Both the position numbers and the translations under genes were made by a program. From Anaerosporobacter faecicola (GTDB lineage Bacteria; Bacillota; Clostridia; Lachnospirales; Lachnospiraceae): 64,000 bases of DNA. This document shows, piece by piece, positions 60,489-64,000 of this stretch (position 1 is the stretch's first letter; each line of letters begins with the position of its first letter). The stretch spans positions 62,001 through 126,000 of the forward strand of contig NZ_JAAQRO010000030.1 in NCBI RefSeq assembly GCF_012070565.1, read 5' to 3'. The notes under the pieces are model-generated. The model saw only the letters and a program-made list of their open reading frames with translations, did not search any database and had not been told where the DNA came from.

Positions 60489-61785
60489 GAAAAAGAAGAG
60501 TAAGTCATTTAAGTTTCTTCCATTCTCTCCAAAACAGAATAAACTCTTGAATTGGTGGAGGGAAGAGAGCCCACACCATGATAAGGACATGATAATAGCA
60601 GATGGTTCAATTAGATCGGGAAAGACAATAGCTTGCATTTGCTCATTCTTATTGTTCACGCAGGAGACATTTCCGAATGGTGAGAACTTCATACTTGCGG
60701 GCAAGACAATGGGAGCATTGAAGAAGAATGTAGTAAAACCAATGATACAGATACTTACCGCGTGGGGGTGGACGTACAATTACAACAGATCAGAGAACTA
60801 CATTGAGATTGGTAACAATACATATTACATGTATGGAGCAAATACAGAAGCTTCACAAGATGCACTACAAGGTTTAACAGCTGCAGGAGCTTACGCAGAT
60901 GAAGCAGCACTGTTCCCACAATCATTCATAGATCAGATGATAGGCCGTTGTTCAGTTGAGGGCGCAAAGGTATTTATGAACTGTAATCCAGAGGGACCTC
61001 ACCACTATGTTAAGGCAGAGTTCATAGACAAAGCAAAAGAAAAGAATGTGTATCATCTACACTTCACCATGGACGATAACCTTAGCTTATCTCAGAAGGT
61101 TAAGGACAGATTCCGAAGAATGTTTACAGGAGTATTCTTCAAACGCTTTATCCTTGGTTTGTGGGTAGCAAGTGACGGATTGATTTATCAGCAGTTTGCA
61201 GATAATCCAGACGAATTTATGATTGATGATGAGTGGCTGCAGAAGAATCCAATCATGTATGGTACGATTGGAGTGGACTTCGGTGGAAACACATCAGCAC
61301 ATTCCTTCAAGTTTACAGGATTCACTTATCAGTACAAAGAAGTGGTAACAGTCATGGAATACTACCGACATGAGCGTATCACACCGAAACAGCTCAATGA
61401 GGATTTCATAGACTTTGTTAGGAGAGTTCAATCAAAGTATAAGTGCTATGAAGCATATTGTGATTCTGCAGAACAGACACTTATTTCAGGTATGGAAGCG
61501 GCGATTGTGGAAGCAGGTATCACATTGGATATTAAGAATGCAATCAAAGGACCAATCAATGACCGAATTGCATTCTACAACAGCATGATGGCACAAGGAA
61601 GATATAAGATACATAAGTCGTGCACACATCTTAAGAGTGCATTCGAGGAAGCTGTGTACGATGAAGATGAACCAACAAAAGATGTTCGTTTGGACGATGG
61701 TAAGATGGATATTGACTCATTGGATAGTCAAGAGTACTCCACAGAATACATCCAGAACGACATTATGTATATTAACGTAGCATAA
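60481..61785 (+). CDS. terL: Phage terminase large subunit (PBSX/SPP1-like)
   Basis: 434 residues. The packaging ATPase has Walker A GSIRSGKT (about 37-44) and Walker B AYADEAAL. The C-terminal RNase-H-like nuclease has GVDFGGN, YCDSAEQTLI and a late Asp-rich region. It starts at TTG 60481, 8 bp inside terS. It pumps DNA into the prohead and cuts concatemers. Confidence 0.93.
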   Translation: MIKKKKSKSFKFLPFSPKQNKLLNWWREESPHHDKDMIIADGSIRSGKTIACICSFLLFTQETFPNGENFILAGKTMGALKKNVVKPMIQILTAWGWTYNYNRSENYIEIGNNTYYMYGANTEASQDALQGLTAAGAYADEAALFPQSFIDQMIGRCSVEGAKVFMNCNPEGPHHYVKAEFIDKAKEKNVYHLHFTMDDNLSLSQKVKDRFRRMFTGVFFKRFILGLWVASDGLIYQQFADNPDEFMIDDEWLQKNPIMYGTIGVDFGGNTSAHSFKFTGFTYQYKEVVTVMEYYRHERITPKQLNEDFIDFVRRVQSKYKCYEAYCDSAEQTLISGMEAAIVEAGITLDIKNAIKGPINDRIAFYNSMMAQGRYKIHKSCTHLKSAFEEAVYDEDEPTKDVRLDDGKMDIDSLDSQEYSTEYIQNDIMYINVA

Positions 61786-61799
61786 AGGTAGGTGATGGA

Positions 61800-63152
61800 A
61801 TGAAAACGATTAGAGAAGCATTAGAGAGTTTAGGATATACGACATCGAACAGTGAAACATATGATCATTTAGAAGAGTGGAAAGATTGGTACGAAGGATA
61901 TGTAAAAGAATTTCACTCTTATAATGTCTATAATGGTGTAACAACAACAAAACAAGAACGAGAACGATTGAACATGGCTAAGACAATATGCGAAGATTGG
62001 GCAGGTTTGATACTTAATGAAAAAGTAGAAATAACAGCAGGAGAACAGCTAAAGAATGACTTAGATCATGTGTTTGAGTACAACGATTTCAGAACAAAAG
62101 CTAATCAGTTAATAGAGTTAGCATTCGCATTCGGTACAGGGGCCTTTGTTGAGTACCTTGACGAGAATAAGGAAGTTGTTATTGACTACATAAGAGCCGA
62201 CATGATTTATCCTATTTCATGGGAAAATGGCTATATTAATGAATGCGCGTTTGGTTCTGTAAAGGAAGGCAAAAACGGAAAACAGATATACTTACAGATA
62301 CATCGGCTTGATGATAATGCGAAGTTGTATGTAATCGAAAACCATATGCTAGATGGTGAAACAGGGGAGGAACTTGAACTATCTGAAAACATGGTTGATG
62401 AAGTTATAACGGGTTCTGATAAACCATTATTTCAGATTATATCACCTAACATTATTAATAACATTGACTTAGACAGCCCGTTGGGGATAAGCGTGTTTGG
62501 TAACGCTATAAGTCAAATTAAGGGTTGTGATCTCGTATATGACAGCTACATGAACGAGTTCAAGTTAGGAAGAAGAAGGATATTAGTACCGCTTAGTATG
62601 GCAAAAGTACAAATGTCAGAACAAGGCACAGGAAAGCCAGTGTTTGACCCTAATGATACAATGTTCTATGCCGTGCCAGATGATAGAAACAATCAGCAAA
62701 AGATTGAACCTATGGACATGTCTATACGAGCAGAAGAACATGAAAAGGGAATCAACAGAGCATTAGACATGTTATCATTTAAGTGCGGCATGGGGACAGG
62801 AAGATATAAGTTCGAGAACGGGTCAGTAAAGACAGCAACCGAGGTAATATCAAGCAAATCCGACCTGTATAGAACATTATGCAAGCATGAAATACCGATA
62901 GGACGAGCACTGAAATCACTTGTTGATAGAATAGCATTTTTACTAGGTAAATCGATCCCAAACAAGATTGATATTAAGTTTGATGATAGTATTATACAAG
63001 ATGAGGACAGCGAAAGACTGAGAGACAGACAAGATGTAGCCATGGGAGTTATGAGGTTAGTTGAATATCGTGCAAAGTGGTATGGAGAAACAGAGGAAGA
63101 AGCTGCTAAGAAACTACCACAGCAAGCAGACACATTGGACGGTGATATTTAG
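61800..63152 (+). CDS. Phage portal protein (SPP1 Gp6-like)
   Basis: 450 residues. Family features: YNGVTTTKQERERLNMAKTI, VTGSDKPLFQIISP-type wing, SPLGISVFGNAI, and the clip/stem helices with FKCGMGTGRYKFENGSVKTA. Twelve copies form the DNA channel in the capsid vertex. GGTAGGTGATGGA precedes ATG. The next gene overlaps the stop by 1 bp. Confidence 0.9.
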   Translation: MKTIREALESLGYTTSNSETYDHLEEWKDWYEGYVKEFHSYNVYNGVTTTKQERERLNMAKTICEDWAGLILNEKVEITAGEQLKNDLDHVFEYNDFRTKANQLIELAFAFGTGAFVEYLDENKEVVIDYIRADMIYPISWENGYINECAFGSVKEGKNGKQIYLQIHRLDDNAKLYVIENHMLDGETGEELELSENMVDEVITGSDKPLFQIISPNIINNIDLDSPLGISVFGNAISQIKGCDLVYDSYMNEFKLGRRRILVPLSMAKVQMSEQGTGKPVFDPNDTMFYAVPDDRNNQQKIEPMDMSIRAEEHEKGINRALDMLSFKCGMGTGRYKFENGSVKTATEVISSKSDLYRTLCKHEIPIGRALKSLVDRIAFLLGKSIPNKIDIKFDDSIIQDEDSERLRDRQDVAMGVMRLVEYRAKWYGETEEEAAKKLPQQADTLDGDI

Positions 63153-64000
63153 TGTTCACACCTAGCGAATTGGAACGCTTACCAAAACAAGTAGAGCGAT
63201 ACATGAGAGATCTCGAGCAGACTATACTACTTGATGTTGTACATCGTATTAAGAAAAACAACGAGATTACTTCCACTGCCGACAATATGCTATATAGGCT
63301 GATGCAATATACACAGTTTGATAAAAGCGTTAAGGAGTATATTCGAAGCACATTAGAGCTTGCAAACGAAGAAATAGACAATATATTTGACAATGCGTTA
63401 AGTAGTGGTTATGCAAGAGATAAGTCGCTTTATGAAGCGAGTGGAAAACAATTCACAGAGTACAAGGATAATACTGATCTGCAACAACTTGTAAAGGCTG
63501 TAAAAGAACAAACAAAGAATGATATTAGGAACATCACTCAAACAACAGGCTTCATGGCTAATGTTAATGGTAAGAAAATGTATACACCTGCTTCCCAGTA
63601 CCTTCAAGATAAGCTTGATAAGGCATCTTTTGAGGTATCTACAGGAATAAAAAGTTATGATCAAGTCATTAAAGAAACCATTACAGAATTAGCCAATAGT
63701 GGCATTCGTACAATAGATTATGCTACTGGAAGAAGCGTGAACACCGTTTCTGCAGTCCGAATGTGTGTTGTGACTGGTATTAATCAAGTTGTTGGTAAAA
63801 TGACAGAGAGCAATGCTGAAAAGCTAGAAACAGAGCATTTCGAAGTTTCATGGCATGCTACCGCAAGACCTTCACATCAAGTATGGCAAGGCAGGGTATA
63901 CAGTAAGGAAGAACTTAAAACGGTGTGCGGACTTGGAACACCCGCGGGACTTCTTGGAGTGAACTGTTACCATTCGTACTATCCATTTGTAAAAGGCGTA
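63152..64000 (+). CDS. Phage minor capsid / head morphogenesis protein (cut by window end)
   Basis: 283 residues visible, no stop before the end. GTG 63152 overlaps the portal stop by 1 bp. Helical N-terminal half, then the Phage_min_cap2-type C-terminal region: HFEVSWHATARPSHQVWQGR, YSKEEL, GLLGVNCYHS. Enters or caps the capsid during assembly, next to the portal as usual. Confidence 0.85.
   Translation, partial: MFTPSELERLPKQVERYMRDLEQTILLDVVHRIKKNNEITSTADNMLYRLMQYTQFDKSVKEYIRSTLELANEEIDNIFDNALSSGYARDKSLYEASGKQFTEYKDNTDLQQLVKAVKEQTKNDIRNITQTTGFMANVNGKKMYTPASQYLQDKLDKASFEVSTGIKSYDQVIKETITELANSGIRTIDYATGRSVNTVSAVRMCVVTGINQVVGKMTESNAEKLETEHFEVSWHATARPSHQVWQGRVYSKEELKTVCGLGTPAGLLGVNCYHSYYPFVKGV

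Larger units (their letters stand above)
43077..64000. mobile_element. Prophage inserted behind rlmH (left part; right end outside the window)
   Basis: From the integrase to the window end the gene order is that of a temperate siphophage of Firmicutes: integrase and lysogeny genes leftward, then early, recombination/replication, late-regulator, terminase, portal and capsid genes rightward. Small overlapping genes with ATGA or TGATG joints and tight ribosome sites are typical. The right attachment site, tail and lysis genes are not in view. Confidence 0.95.

Overview
This is AT-rich, densely packed DNA from a low-GC Gram-positive bacterium, most likely a Lachnospiraceae (clostridial cluster XIVa) species related to Lachnoclostridium phytofermentans. 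The support is strong AGGAGG ribosome sites, frequent GTG and TTG starts, a Re-citrate-synthase-like gene beside an isocitrate dehydrogenase gene, the order rex - acpS - nnrDE - alr - mazF, a domain-swapped GH3 glucosidase with AraC regulators, and a Siphoviridae-type prophage. I see no rRNA, tRNA or CRISPR array. Family names come from motif recognition, not from database searches.

Layout. (1) 1-5.1 kb is an accessory, defence-like island. It holds a broken type I methylase gene (hsdM), a tight three-gene operon of two tandem EcoRI-family adenine methylases plus a DUF262-HNH nuclease, and an N-terminally truncated TniQ/TnsD-like remnant. (2) 5.2-8.9 kb is a citrate/2-oxoglutarate operon (Re-citrate synthase, isocitrate dehydrogenase, GntR regulator), with two TTGTATACA boxes in its leader that may be the regulator's own operators. 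(3) 8.9-16.7 kb holds a TetR-cupin pair with an operator overlapping its promoter, a sodium-dependent symporter, and a two-component system divergent from a large orphan solute-binding lipoprotein. (4) 16.7-26.3 kb is housekeeping: an ABC-F protein, an MgtC family protein, then rex, a coiled-coil protein, acpS, nnrDE, alr, mazF (no mazE) and a CNNM/CorC-type membrane protein. (5) 26.5-42.5 kb holds a split ThrE-type exporter, an alpha/beta hydrolase, a GH3 beta-glucosidase between two AraC regulators, an aldo-keto reductase, a TetR plus stand-alone condensation-domain enzyme, an ECF sigma factor with a likely anti-sigma partner, and small membrane proteins.

(6) From 43.1 kb to the end is the left part of a prophage inserted directly behind rlmH. 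Its order is: integrase, ImmA-type protease and CI-type repressor (all leftward); then Cro-like protein, two BRO-type antirepressors, small early genes, Gp157, ERF annealase, HNH nuclease, RusA, replisome organizer, G39P-like loader, many small genes including a PAPS-reductase-like protein and a multi-Myb DNA-binding protein, an ArpU/RinA-like late regulator, a promoter-terminator leader, small and large terminase, portal and minor capsid protein (cut by the window end). CI and Cro carry almost the same helix-turn-helix, and three repeated boxes lie between and within two face-to-face promoters.

Several dispersed intergenic repeat families recur in the chromosomal part (8.9, 9.0, 16.6, 18.9, 32.8 and 36.5 kb), and one 18-19 bp tandem array lies at 41.7 kb.
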